From assembly GCA_009809945.1 (NCBI GenBank), contig WTPW01000434.1, forward strand, positions 170,541-234,540: a stretch of DNA of 64,000 bases. The letters run 5' to 3'. Positions 47,990-59,313 of the stretch are shown one piece after another. Under the pieces are notes generated by a model that saw nothing but the letters and a program-made list of their open reading frames with translations, had not been told where the DNA came from and did no database searches. Position 1 is the first letter of the stretch. The number at the start of each line of letters is the position of its first letter. The position numbers and the translations under genes were made by a program. The DNA comes from Gigaspora margarita. Its lineage: Eukaryota > Glomeromycota > Glomeromycetes > Diversisporales > Gigasporaceae.

Positions 47990-49525
47990 CATGCTGTGCC
48001 TTACAAGTAGTCATGATTTCATCTGCTATTACGTGACCAATGACTTCACTACTGACACTATGTAGAGTAAAAATCACACTAATTTTTTATAAAAAATTTA
48101 ATAAATATTTAATAATTGCACATATATTTGTTGCAAAAAACACTTTATATAATAATATTACAAATTTTAATTATTTCACATTTTTTTTGAGAAATTACAA
48201 ATTATTTAAAGATTATCGTAATGAATTGAATAATTTAAAAAATAATTTATTTAATACATTTTTAATAATTTTGCATAATTTTGAAATGTTTCAAAATTAA
48301 TTAAAGTATATTGTAACAAATTGAAAGTTGTCAATTTATATAAAAACAATATTTATTGTTTACTATTTATAGCAAAATTTAATAAGGATTTTTATTTTTT
48401 AAAATTGATTGTATTTCAAAATCAGCAAGACTATAATTAGAACATTCATTTTTTACACCATTTAAATTATTATAAAAATTTAATACAATATAATTAATTT
48501 AAAAATTTCAAAGTTAATATGACAAATTAATTACATTAAGAAAAACTTAATATGATGAATTAATTACAGGCAGTACAATTTGGCAAGACTAAGGCATATT
48601 GGATATATGGTGAGAACACTAGGATAATTTTTATTAATGAGAGGAAGTGAAACTAAGATTAGTTTATAATTTTTATTTTATTACTATTTTTTCATTCATT
48701 TATATCTATTGGTATCTTGCTAAATAATACATTACATGATCTTTTATACTGTTTTGTTATGTATAGGATTTCTTAATTTTATCATTTATTCCACAATTTA
48801 TTACAGAATGCCAAAATTGCACTAGTTAAGTTCATTCAATCAGTGGGCTGTGCATAATTTTGACTTTAGGCAGTATTCTTCTCTCATAGTTTCACATGCC
48901 ATAATGTAATTAACAACTTCTCTGCTAATATTACTATATATTCCTGAAAATAAGCTACCTTTTTTGGGCCAAAAATTATACTAAAAAATGTGGGATAGCT
49001 TATTTTCAAATTGTTAAATTTTTTGAAAAATTGAAAAAGGTACTAATAAAAAGCTATCAAAACAATGTAAATTTTTATTCTTAGTGTATTTTGATGCCCT
49101 AAACTAGTTTACTTAATAGCATTTTTGAGGTTTACATAGTAAAATTTGGACTTTTATATGTAGTAACTTCTAACGTATTTTTTAAGATTTTTGAAAAAAA
49201 TCAGGAGGTATCTTATTTTCGGAATAGCTTATTTTTAGGAATATATAGTATGTAGAGCAAATTTATTTAATTGCATTAATTTTTTTAAAAAAAATTTAAT
49301 AAATATTTAATAATTGCACATAAATTCACAGATATGCTATAAAAATTAAATAAATGAAATTTTGATAAATTTTAATTATTTCACATTTTTTGAAAAATTA
49401 CAAAGTATTTAAGATTATTGTAATGAATTGAATAATTTAAACATAATGTATTTAATAAATTCTTAATAATTTCACATAATTTGGAAATTAATTAAAGTAT
49501 ATTGTAATGAATTGAATAATTTCTA
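47990..49525. repeat. Two direct copies of a repeat, the second split by MITE A
   Basis: Copy 1 is about 48000-48330 and copy 2 about 48845-48933 plus 49249-49525. Shared words include 'tttaataaatatttaataat' then 'tgcacata', 'tttaattatttcacattttt' and 'gaattgaataatttaaa'. In copy 2 MITE A copy 6 sits at a TA. The 86-codon frame at 48040 is not preserved in copy 2. Confidence 0.65.
48934..49248. mobile_element. MITE family A, copy 6
   Basis: TA at 48932-48933 and 49249-49250. Ends CTATATATTCCTGAAAATAA and the complement. Confidence 0.85.
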
Positions 49526-49535
49526 AACTAAATAT

Positions 49536-49764
49536 TTAGGCTATACAAAATTAATCAATTGGTTTTCATAACCCAGCTGGGTCAAAATTTGGAAACTTCT
49601 ATAAAATTTTTTTTATATGTTTAATAACCAGGTAGAATTAGAAAAAAAAATTTTTTTATAATTTTATAAAATTTTATATATGAAGTTAAAAAAAAAGCCA
49701 GCCAGCCGGGTCAAATAAAAAGTTTCTGTTATAAAAACCAAGTAATTAAATTTGTATGGCCTTA
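49536..49764. mobile_element. MITE family B, copy 2
   Basis: Ends TTAGGCTATACAAAATTAAT and inverted TAAGGCCATACAAATTTAAT. Inner 'cagctgggtc' faces 'gacccggctggctg'. Same terminal sequence as 14109-14436. Confidence 0.7.
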
Positions 49765-49772
49765 TTGAACTT

Positions 49773-49984
49773 ATATATAAATTTAATTATTTTGAATTAT
49801 CTCGCATCATTTTGAAAAATTTGTATAAAACATAATTTTCAATAAATGCTAATATAATAAATTAAATACCTTAGTTTTTATATAAATTTAATTATTTTGA
49901 ATTATCTCACATTATTTTGAAATATTTGTATAAAACATAATTTTCAATAAATGCTAATATAATAAATTAAATACCTTAGTTTTA
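49773..49984. repeat. Tandem duplication, two 105-bp units
   Basis: Nearly identical units ('tataaatttaattattttga' ... 'aaattaaataccttagttt') lie side by side, so this duplication is recent. Confidence 0.9.
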
Positions 49985-50001
49985 ATTTAAGGGTGTTATT
50001 T

Positions 50002-50212
50002 TATAGAGACATGTCTCCATAGAGACCCTTTATATGAATAGCCAATCAAAATTAAGCATGTGACTAAATAATATGTTGCTTATTATTGGCCAATTAAAAT
50101 TTCCTACAAACTTTCTAACTTTTATAATACAAAAACACAAATAAAAATTTCTTAACCCTAAATATGATTGGCTGTTATATGTAGGGTCGCCATGGAGACA
50201 TGTCTCCATATA
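50002..50212. mobile_element. 211-bp TIR MITE (U) with GAGACATGTCTC at both ends
   Basis: The ends contain the 12-bp palindrome GAGACATGTCTC, then CAT(A/G)G(A/C)GACCCT and 'agccaatca'-type words, inverted. TATA flanks both sides. Confidence 0.75.
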
Positions 50213-50598
50213 CAATTTTCTTTAATTTAAAATATAAACATAATTCTATACTTTCAAAAAGATATAAATATGGGGCCTTTGCAATAGAAAGAGCTGATAC
50301 TGCCCAAAAATGAAATCAAGTTTTTTGTATCCAGATAAATTTCGCACAGGCTTTATTTTTCAATTATAAATGAAAATTGATATGCATAATAAAAATTGGA
50401 GTTCATTAAAAAAATTTTTTTGGAGTTTTATAGATCACAGGATTGTCTGATACAACTACAGTCAAACCTCTATAAATGCAACATGTACAGACAAGACTAC
50501 AACGTGCATTTAGGGAGAGCCAATTAAATTGCAGCTTTAAAGATTTGATCATTAAGTTTGTATAACTTCTACTAAAACTGTATAACCTATCTTAAATA

Positions 50599-51580
50599 CA
50601 GTCGTCCCTCTCTATAATCACCAAGTCCGTCACACCCTATTTTGGTGATTGTAAAGAGGTGTGACTATAAATAAAATACCTCATTATTGTCATCTATAGG
50701 CGAAATGTGGCATGCTTCTATCTAAATCTTTCTTTCTTACTAAGTTAACAATACATGCCCACTAATTGAAAGTTGTAGAGCTCGTCGAGACGCATCTAAC
50801 GGTGGTTAGATCATCCAAATCGGCCAAGTGGATGGCGAGAAATCGTCGAAACACCATTGGCCGACTATATACTCTCTATGTAAACAATATTTGTTTATAT
50901 AAGAGATTTTATATAGTCGGCCAATCGTTTTTCAACGATATCTCACCATCCACTGGGTCGATTTGGATGATCTAACCACCGTTAGATGCGTCTCAACGAG
51001 CTCTACAACTTTCAATTAGTGAGCATGTATCGTTAACTTAGTAAGAAAAAAATTTTTAGATGGAAGCAATCCACATTTTGCATATAGTGATTTTCATATG
51101 TAATCTCCGTCACGGATTTTTATATAGTCGCCCAATCGTTTTTCGACGATAACTCGCCATCCACTGGGCCGATTTGGATGATCTAACCGCCTTTAGATGC
51201 GTCTCGACGAGCTCTACAACTTTCAATTATTGGACATGTATTGTTAACTTAGTAAGAAAAAACTTTTAGATGGAAGCACTCCGCATTTGCCTATAGGATC
51301 ACTCTCCAGTTAATCAATTAATAGATAATTTTAAATATAAGTGAATATGAAAATTGGCCAATCAGATTATATAATCCATATTTAGTTAAAAATTGGTGAC
51401 TATAATGAGGGTTTTTTATTAATAAAATTGTTAAAAAATCAAATGTTCATGGTGATAGTGATTATAAGCGATTTGTGACTATAATGAGGTTTTTTTACTA
51501 TGTTTGAGTCCATCGCACAAAATCGGGTGCTTAAATAGAGGTGTGACTATATGGGGTGTGACTATAGGGAGGTCTGACTG
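50599..51580. mobile_element. Family N/P element inside M
   Basis: Ends CAGTCGTCCCTCTCTATAAT and inverted CAGTCAGACCTCCCTATAGT, with TA at 50597-50598 and 51581-51582. Subterminal 'gtgactata' repeats. Homologous to 25448-26794. Confidence 0.8.
50691..51298. mobile_element. Element O, copy 2, inside N
   Basis: One forward and two inverted O units. Edges are 'ctataggcgaaatgtggc' and complement. The unit words match 43786-44640 closely. The 69-codon frame at 50766 is unit sequence read through. Confidence 0.75.
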
Positions 51581-51875
51581 TACTAAAATTTGATTGGCTA
51601 CGTGCATTTAGGGAGGTAGCATGATATAGAAAATTATTTGAAAAACGTGCATTTACAGAATATAGAACGTGCATTTAGCACTAATAATTTCTTACAGACA
51701 AGACAAAAATGTGCATTTAGGGAGGTATTGCATTTATGGAGGTTGCATTTATAGAGGTCTAACTGTAACCAATCAAATTACAAAATTTTTGAGTAATCAA
51801 GATCAGTCTGAACAAAACAAATATGATTTTTCAAAATTGTATATAAACCAGTATCAGCTCTAATGCCCTATATGA

Positions 51876-52405
51876 TCAAAATCTTTTTTATTTTTTTATT
51901 TTTTTATTTTTTATTTTTTTTTTTAAGGTGAGGTCATGCCTCTGGTCTTTATTGAATATATATCAATTGTTACAACAATGCGTCATCTATTGTGATACAA
52001 TCTTTATACTATCTACTAAGTACCAAAACTTGGACTATTTTATCTATGACCTAAACCTACCAGAGCATACCATATTCCCATTTATATAGCTAGTCTAGTT
52101 TTTTGTACATCCCTTTTCTAGCCAACAATTGGTCTTTACATGCCTGCCACTTTACCCACATTCCCTAGTATTATCACTTCTAATTTGGTATATGTGATTC
52201 CAGTTAGGCACTTTATGCTTCCAAATTGGTATACCTTTAAATCTTTACTAGTGTACTTTTTAGAAGTTCATATCTCAAACCATGCAGCTGCCTCTACCAC
52301 ATTGGGTAAGTATCTCAAGCCTATATGCTGCCACAACAAGCTGATTTTCTTGCAACTTGGGGACCCAGTATTTAGCATTCTGAATTTATTCTTTATATTT
52401 TTATA
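51876..52405 (-). mobile_element. Probable retroposon copy on the minus strand
   Basis: A long T-run (51888-51924) followed by 'aaggtgaggtcatgcctctg' looks like a reversed A tail plus a worn SINE tail ('aataaaga' and 'gacctcacc' on the minus strand). The next 450 bp are more GC-balanced than the surroundings. The 5' end is not recognised, and the 88-codon frame at 52140 has no support. Confidence 0.45.
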
Positions 52406-52886
52406 AAAAAATTTTATTTTCAAATATCTTTAAAATATTTTAAATCAAATTAAATTATTATAATCTTAGAATATAAATTCTACTATTTCTCTTTAAATGT
52501 CAAATATAATTCTAATCTCATTAAAATATCTAGCTTCCGATGTCACATCTGTGATTGTACATATCCATCTCAAAATTCATTGAGTAAATATATGTCCATG
52601 TGTCTTAGTACTGCTGAAGAAGTTCTAGTTTTTGGCAAAAGTGCTAAGAGTTTTACAAGTTTTCACTTTTTGATAAATTGCCTCAAGATGATATTTTTTA
52701 TATTAATGAAGACCAATTAGATATAGATATTCCTCTAAAACCTATAAAAAATTTGATTTAAAGATATTAACTTTAGCAATCCTGTGCAAAATATTAATTT
52801 AGAAGTAATATTGCAAATTTATCTAATGATGATAATTTGTCTAAGAATTTAGCAGTTATATCTTTTGAATTAGTGAACAACATATA

Positions 52887-53186
52887 GGGCCTTTGCAATA
52901 GAAAGGTCCGATACTGCCCAAAAATGAAAATCATGTTTTTGTTGTATCTGGATAAATTTTGACATAGCTACATTTTTCAATTATTAATGGAAATGCATTT
53001 GCATAATAAAAAATTGAATTATTTAAAAAAATTTCTTTGGAGTTTTGTAGATCACAGAATTGCCTGATACAACTGCCCAATCAAATTATAAAATTTGTGA
53101 TTAACCTGGATTAGTCTGAACAAAACAACTATAATTTTTCAAAATTGTATATAAACCAGTATCGGCCCTTTCTACTGCAAAGGCCC
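52887..53186. mobile_element. MITE family L, copy 2 (300 bp)
   Basis: Ends GGGCCTTTGCAATAGAAAGG and inverted GGGCCTTTGCAGTAGAAAGG. The 6-bp target duplication CATATA lies at 52881-52886 and 53187-53192. It interrupts the Plavaka coding region. Confidence 0.9.
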
Positions 53187-53684
53187 CATATATTCAAAAA
53201 ATCTTGAAATTGATTCTAATAATAATATTCTTGATGAATTTGAAAATACTTTGCAAGAATATTGTAAATTATCTGATAACTTTTCAGTTAGCGCAGATTA
53301 TTTTGAAGATATGCAAAATAATTCATCAGATGATAAAAATCAAGAATATGATAAATTTTCTAATGAAGCTTATGCTAATTTAATAATTTTGGTTACAAAA
53401 TATAAACTAAGTAATGCAGCTAAAAATGCAATTATCTCATTTTATAATAAGCATTCAACTCATTTCAAATCTCTATTACCAAAAAATATTAAACAAGGAA
53501 AACTATTTATGAATAATATGAAATCTAATTTGTTATATAAGAAAACTAAAGTATTGGACTATGATAATACTGAGTATATCTTATAATATGCTATTAAAAA
53601 GTTGTATTCAAAATATATTAAAAATTTCTGATAAATCACAAATGTTTTCACTTGAATATAAAGATTTATATAAAACTACTAAGG

Positions 53685-53964
53685 CAGTGTTGTACGTTTT
53701 GGCTGTCCACAGCCTTTTTTGGCTTGTCCACATCCAAAATTGTCCAAACGTCCAAGTTTGTCCAAAGCTTGTCTAGGCTTTAATAATTAATAAATCTATT
53801 TAAAAAATATATAACTATATATTTTTTTAGGTGCTGAACACATTCTAGTTAAAATTAAAATAGGTTATCTTAATAAAATTTTAAGTAATTTTACTTTATT
53901 TAATTGTCCAAAATTGTCCAAAATTGTCCAAGCCATTGTCCAAGGCTGTCCTGTGACAACACTG
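53685..53964. mobile_element. hAT-type MITE family K, copy 1 (280 bp)
   Basis: Ends CAGTGTTGTACG and inverted CAGTGTTGTCAC. The perfect 8-bp target duplication TACTAAGG lies at 53677-53684 and 53965-53972. It sits in the Plavaka gene at an exon end; removing it leaves AAG followed by a GT donor. Confidence 0.95.
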
Positions 53965-54657
53965 TACTAAGGTATATTAACTTTAATAATATTTTTTACA
54001 TACATATTTATTTTGTTTTAATTAATTTTTTTTTAAAGAATGGTAAAGAAAATATTTATAAAGAACAAAATAATGGAAAATAGTGGAAAACTACTCAAAG
54101 TACTCTACCAACTGGTGCAAAAATTCTATCCATTATTTTATATTCTGATNCTACCAATTGTGATTNATTGGGTAAAAGTNAGNTTNACCCAATATATTTA
54201 TNACTTGGAAATATACCTACATGGCACAGAAATAGACAGGATGCAAAACAATTACTGGGTTATTTGCCAATAATAAAATCTTCTAATATAGAAAAAGAAT
54301 AAAAAGACAATTATTTCATAAATATTTAGATATAATTTTAGAGCCAATTCAATCATTCTCAGAGAAAGAAACTAATTTGTTACTTAATAACAAATTTATT
54401 TGGTTCTATCCAAAAATTTCAACAATAATCGCAGATTGTCCAGAAGCTGCAACCTTTTGCTTAACATTTAAATCAACAAAGTCTAAATATCCTTGCCATT
54501 TTTGTTTAATAATAAAAAGAGATAATTTAACAAATACAAATCTTATTAAAAAAGATATGGAATTTAGAAATCATAAAAACATGCAATACTATTATAATAG
54601 GAATGAAGAACAAATAGTGTGCATTGAATTGGTACTAAATATTTTTTGGAAATTTAA

Positions 54658-54931
54658 GTAAGTTTAATATTCTATTTAATTAAATATGCAAATATGTTTA
54701 AAATATTTCAAATAATTTTTAGATTTTAAAATTAATTTTACTATAATGATTTTAAAATTAATTTAAATTTTTGAAACATTGTGAAATATTTAATATTAAT
54801 TTAATAATTCTTAAATTAATTTTAAAACTTTTGAATCTTTGTAAAATATTTTAAAATAACTTAAATTATTTTAAAAAAGATTAAAATTCGCAATATTTAA
54901 TATATAATTTAATATCAATTTTTTGTTTTAG
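54658..54931 (+). other. Intron in the Plavaka remnant
   Basis: GTAAGT at 54658 and 'ttttgttttag' ending at 54931. Splicing joins the frame of FWKF to NINIYEAMVIDRMHH, as expected in the family. A shorter intron from 53973 to about 54039 ('ttaaag') is also likely. Confidence 0.7.
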
Positions 54932-54997
54932 AAATATCAATATTTATGAAGCTATGGTAATTGATAGAATGCATCATTTAGATTTGGGATTGTTTAA

Positions 54998-55363
54998 GGG
55001 TAGGGTGAATGTAGATCAATTTTTATATGATTTATGGGGTACAAAAAAATTTTATATAGAAAGCAAAAATATGCTTCTAATAAAATTTTTCAAGATTATA
55101 GCCAGTATTTTCCAAAATTTTTGGTATATAATTTGAAGTCTCCTATTTGTTATAGTAAAATTTTAAACCCTATATCATTTAAAAAATCTACCTTTGTATA
55201 TTGGTAAAAAAACTTAAATGACCCCAAATTTCCTTAGGTCACACAATAATCGCCAATTCTAATTGGTTGAATCATTGTTGTTTACAATTCTGATTGGTCG
55301 ATTACCTGATTTATATGATTACAATGTGATCATTATTAAAAATGATCTACCTTCACCCTACTC
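54998..55363. mobile_element. TTAA MITE family G, copy 1 (366 bp)
   Basis: Ends GGGTAGGGTGAATGTAGATC and inverted GAGTAGGGTGAAGGTAGATC. TTAA lies on both sides (54994-54997 and 55364-55367), the target site of piggyBac-like transposases. It splits the Plavaka codons between DLGLF and NYQITF. Confidence 0.85.
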
Positions 55364-56084
55364 TTAACTATCAAATTACTTTTACATATAATCTTTTAAA
55401 AGAATTACATGGAGTTTCAATACTTGATAAATTGGATAACAGATTAGCTAATATTCCCAGATTTCTGGAACTTAAAATATTCAAAAATGGAATTTAATCA
55501 CTTTCCAGAATTATAGCTAATGAATATCGTAATCTTATGAAAGTTATAATATTTGTTTTGGTTAATCTAGATATCAGTGAAGTATTAAATAAAAAGCTGT
55601 TAAATCTTTATAATGTTTGGAATAATATGTATATTATAAGTCAATTTGAAGAATTCGATGATAAAATTTGAAAAATTTTTGAGATAATTTGATATATTGC
55701 ACAATATTTCAAATTTATTTAAATTTATTATTCAATATTTTAATATTGTAAGTAACTAGTTCTAATAACTAATATTAATATAATTATTTCTAGAATTTAA
55801 TATTATATTGGGCTTAACAATTTATTAATATTTTTCAAACATATTCTTTATTAGAATTAAAGTTTCCAAAATTACATTCATGGGTATACTATACTATCGA
55901 TTTAATTAGAGAGTATGGTACTTTAAATGGATTCTCTACTGAAACCTATGAAAGTCTTTATAAAAATTTTGTTAATTCACCTTAGTATTTAACTAATAAA
56001 CAAAATATAGAAATTCAAATAATGAAAATGGTAATTAATTAAATTTTTTAATAATTTTTAGTATTTTTATAAAATTTTACTAAA

Positions 56085-56658
56085 TTATTTGGACCAGTAG
56101 ATCAAAAGTTATTTACTATTAAATATTATATCTAACTTTTAATAATTGTAAAATCTAATTGGCTAATTGGGGTATTAGGTGTGGGTGGGTGGGGTTAGGC
56201 TCATAGTAAACAAAAATCAGCTGATTTCTGGAAGCTCCCTTATGTTTGAATTGATTAAAACACAGGTGGTGTTGAACACTAGTAGTGCACTTTATCAACA
56301 TCCTAAATATATTACATATATCCTAAATATCAGCTATATTAGATATATAAATAATAACTATTAAAACTGTTATGTTCCAAATATCTAAAATGTCAGACAT
56401 AGCTATAATTAACTCAAATGTCTAGAATTAATTGAAATATCTGATATTTGATATTATGGGTAGTGCAGTATTAGTTGTCCAATAAGATTTGGCACAGTAT
56501 TTCAATTGTAAGGACCAATCATTTAGTTTTAACTAGCTTGGGCTAGAATGGTCCAATTAAGATAATTTTGGTACTATTTGAAAGCTGGCATCAAGATGGT
56601 CATGATAGTGGTAGTTTGATCAAATTCTGACCACTAGGTCAAGAATTATCACTAGTAT
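56085..56658. repeat. Family H segment and hairpin fragments between Plavaka and MULE
   Basis: 56085-56245 matches 62180-62340 inverted, ending in 'ctggaagctccct' and including 'ggctaattggggtat' and 'caggtgtgggtgggt'-like words. 56262-56310 repeats 'gaacactagtagtg..tttatcaa', also at 13351-13375. 56540-56640 is another worn hairpin-family arm. No gene. Confidence 0.6.
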
Positions 56659-57287
56659 ATGTTTAATGCATTTTATTGGTCTAACAATATGCTTATAGGT
56701 TTTGAACAATTTGAAAATGAAAAAGTACAACTAGCAATAGTAGATTTAGATATAGTAAGTAAAAAAGAAAGGTTGCCTAAATGCAAAGAAGAGTTTATTA
56801 AAAGTGATCATAAAACAAATATAAATGAAGCAATACTAAATACTGTGAGATGCTTTTGAAAAATGGAAAAAGGTTGATAGTATTATCAATACATATACCA
56901 AATAAAATAGGTTTGTTGCAATTAAATATTGCAAGGAACTTGATTCTATTAATTATGCTATAGTTTGCTAACATTCCTACTATTGTTAAAATTCAGGTAT
57001 TAGTAAGCCAAAAAAAATAAAAAATATTACTTCATATCATAATTCTGGTTCTATTAAAACAAATTGCCTGTGGCAAGTAAGTTTTTACTTTGGAAAACAA
57101 CCTACTACTATACATCTTACAAAGATCAATAATAGCTACAATTATCAATATGATCAAAGAATTATAGAACTAGTACCTAAAAATATATGGTTTTCATTAT
57201 CAATGTTGGATAAGATAGAACACTATACTATTAATAGTCATTTAAATGCTAGACAGTTGCTAGACAACAATATGACCTTTTTTTTAA

Positions 57288-58021
57288 GGGTAGAGGGTAT
57301 GTAGATCATTTCTATTAATAAAAAAGTGACAAACAAAATATTTTTACTGTGAATTTACAAGTTGCTAAATATAAAAGTTAATTTTTTACTAAATAAATTG
57401 TTATTTATGTACTAAGTAAATTTGTTTGTAATAAAAAATTATGCATATCCTAAAAATTTTATTAATTTTGAATGAAATTTGATAAAGTTTTAACATAACA
57501 ACTTTTGCAGGGATGCAGTCTATTCTGCAGAATAATCACAACTTGGACAATTAAATCATATATAAACAATAGGGTCACAAAGATAAAAACTGCTATATTT
57601 ATATTTTACTGGGCCAATTTTAGTGATTTGACCACTGCTAGAATCAGAAAAACCTTCTCTACAATTTTATTTAAAAATTTAATATGGTTACTTAATAAGA
57701 ATTTTCTTTATTATTAAATATAAAATTTTAAGTAACCAGTTTATTAATAGAAATGATCTACAGGCCCTCTACTAGTGATGCCACCAAAATTGATTTTTGA
57801 AAAAGGCCTATTTTGTCTTCATTAGAAAAAATTAAAATTTTTTATAAAGAAGTGCAAATAAAATTTATAAAGATATGTTCTTTATAATTTCATCTATTCA
57901 AAAAAAGTATCAAATAATTTCATCTTTTAAGTAAAATAGGTCAAAAACAATTTTGTCTTCAAATTTTAATTTCAGGTTTTTAAACCTAAAACGCTTTTAT
58001 CCTCATGTATACCCTCTACTC
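57288..58021. mobile_element. TTAA MITE family G, copy 2, with a hAT-like insert
   Basis: Ends GGGTAGAGGGTATGTAGATC and inverted GAGTAGAGGG. TTAA at 57284-57287 and 58022-58025. It splits the MULE coding region. Without insert F and its duplication it would be about 487 bp. The 70-codon frame at 57505 is not coding. Confidence 0.8.
57773..58011. mobile_element. hAT-like MITE family F, copy 2
   Basis: The perfect 8-bp duplication CCCTCTAC lies at 57765-57772 and 58012-58019. Ends TAGTGATGCCACCAAAAT and inverted TATACATGAGGATAAAA are only loosely alike. It lies in the right terminal repeat of MITE G. Confidence 0.75.
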
Positions 58022-59313
58022 TTAAAAACTTCCTCATCATCATATCAAAAAAAAAAAGAATTTATATAATACAATTCAAAAGTTTTGGGGAGTTCCAATA
58101 TATAATGAGTCTGATATAGCTAAGATACTTTTATATCTTATAGGGCAATATAACAAAGATACTAAATATATTGTTATAACATGGTTAGAGTGACCATACA
58201 ATAAACTCACTAGATTGTTCTGGATAACAAGTCAACAGTGTAATAAGCTTTGGCCTAAATTTTATAATATAGTTATACAGAACAATACTACTAAAACAAA
58301 TCAAATAAAATGGTCTTAGTATATTTGTTAGTATTGAAAACAACTTCAAAACAAGAGTTTTTACCCAAGCTTTAACAAAATATAAAACATTAGTTGACTA
58401 TAGTTGGATTTTACAATACATTTTAGAAGCTACTAAAAGTCTTTTACCTATTGTATTTTTATGGATAGTAATGCAATAATGATTGCTGCTATTTAAGCTA
58501 TTTTTTTACAAAATGTTATTTAATATGCATCTATTATATAGATAAAATATAAAAAAGGCCAGATCAAAGTTGTATAAAGATATAATTAAGAAATTTGTTA
58601 TAGATTTTTATTATATGCATAATAGTCAAATTTTAATTGAAGTATAATAAAATGCTTAAAAAATATGAACTATGTCAATTTTACTTTGAAAAAAAACTTT
58701 ATCAAAGTTAGGAGTCATGGGCATGATATTCTATTAGTAAAATTTTTATAGCAGGTGTTGAATCTATTTAACAGGCTGAATTAATCAATGATGTCCTTAA
58801 AAAGCAGCTAGATCAAGGAACCCTATTAAAGGATTTGATAAAAATAATCAAAAGTAAATTAGATAAAGAATTCTATTATAATCATATTGAGAATTATTAT
58901 GGATCAAATGAGCAATTGGCCTTTCTACAACATATAATACCATTTTTAAAGATATTAACTATGTTTTAAAAGATTATTTAATGCCTATACTATTATAAAA
59001 GCAAAGCGCACAAATGAAGCAGTCACTGTTATATCAGAGAATATTAATTAAAATAAAACAAGTCAATGGATCTGATAGCAATCATAATGAGCTAATTGAA
59101 CATATATATGATGTACCACAAATTAGATTACAAAATCTTTTATCAGACATTAATAGTAATGAAATTCTGTAGAAAGTATCCTATATTTGAGCACTAACTT
59201 CAATACTCAAAGCACATTATGTAGTAATTTTTACAAATTGTTCATTATTTAGTATGTGCATTAATATTATTAATCAAGGGATACTGTACCAATATCAGTA
59301 TAGAATCTTTCTA

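Larger units (their letters stand above)
50459..51765. mobile_element. pogo-like non-autonomous element M inside L
   Basis: Ends CAGTCAAACCTCTATAAATG and inverted CAGTTAGACCTCTATAAATG, with TA at 50457-50458 and 51766-51767. The uninterrupted L copy reads across this site. Subterminal 'gtgcattta.gga' repeats occur at both ends. TIRs of this type are typical of pogo/Tigger-related MITEs. Confidence 0.85.
50273..51868. mobile_element. MITE family L, copy 1 (outer shell of a four-level nest)
   Basis: The left end GGGCCTTTGCAATAGAAAGA and right end '..ctctaatgccc' match family L at 52887-53186. Flanks AATATG and TATATG give a 6-bp target duplication with one mismatch. The L sequence stops at 50458 and resumes at 51766. 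Confidence 0.8.
52535..56045 (+). pseudogene. Plavaka-type (CACTA) transposase remnant, multi-exon
   Basis: The product would be a large fungal Plavaka transposase. It opens with a zinc-finger-like FRCHICDCTYPSQNSLS whose first His position is Tyr (52535-52600). A long coding run follows (53200-53680), with a frameshift near 53585. Next comes the family block LYSD.TNCD.LGK..PIYL and LGNIPTWHRNRQDAKQLLGY (54130-54270), then WFYPKISTIIADCPEAATFC and SKYPCHFCLI (54400-54540). A 274-bp intron leads into YEAMVIDRMHHLDLGLF (54940-54995). The C-terminal part has NLLKELHGVSILDKLDNRL (55385-55480) and YYTIDLIREYGTLNGFSTET (55890-55950). In-frame stops include TAG 54088 and TAA 54298. MITEs L, K and G sit inside. 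No CACTA ends were identified. Confidence 0.8.

Noticed and set aside
50766-50975. 69-codon frame
   Set aside because: Reads through inverted units of element O; not kept between units.
52140-52406. 88-codon frame, fairly GC-balanced
   Set aside because: Sits in a probable minus-strand retroposon copy; no domain recognised and no splice or start context.
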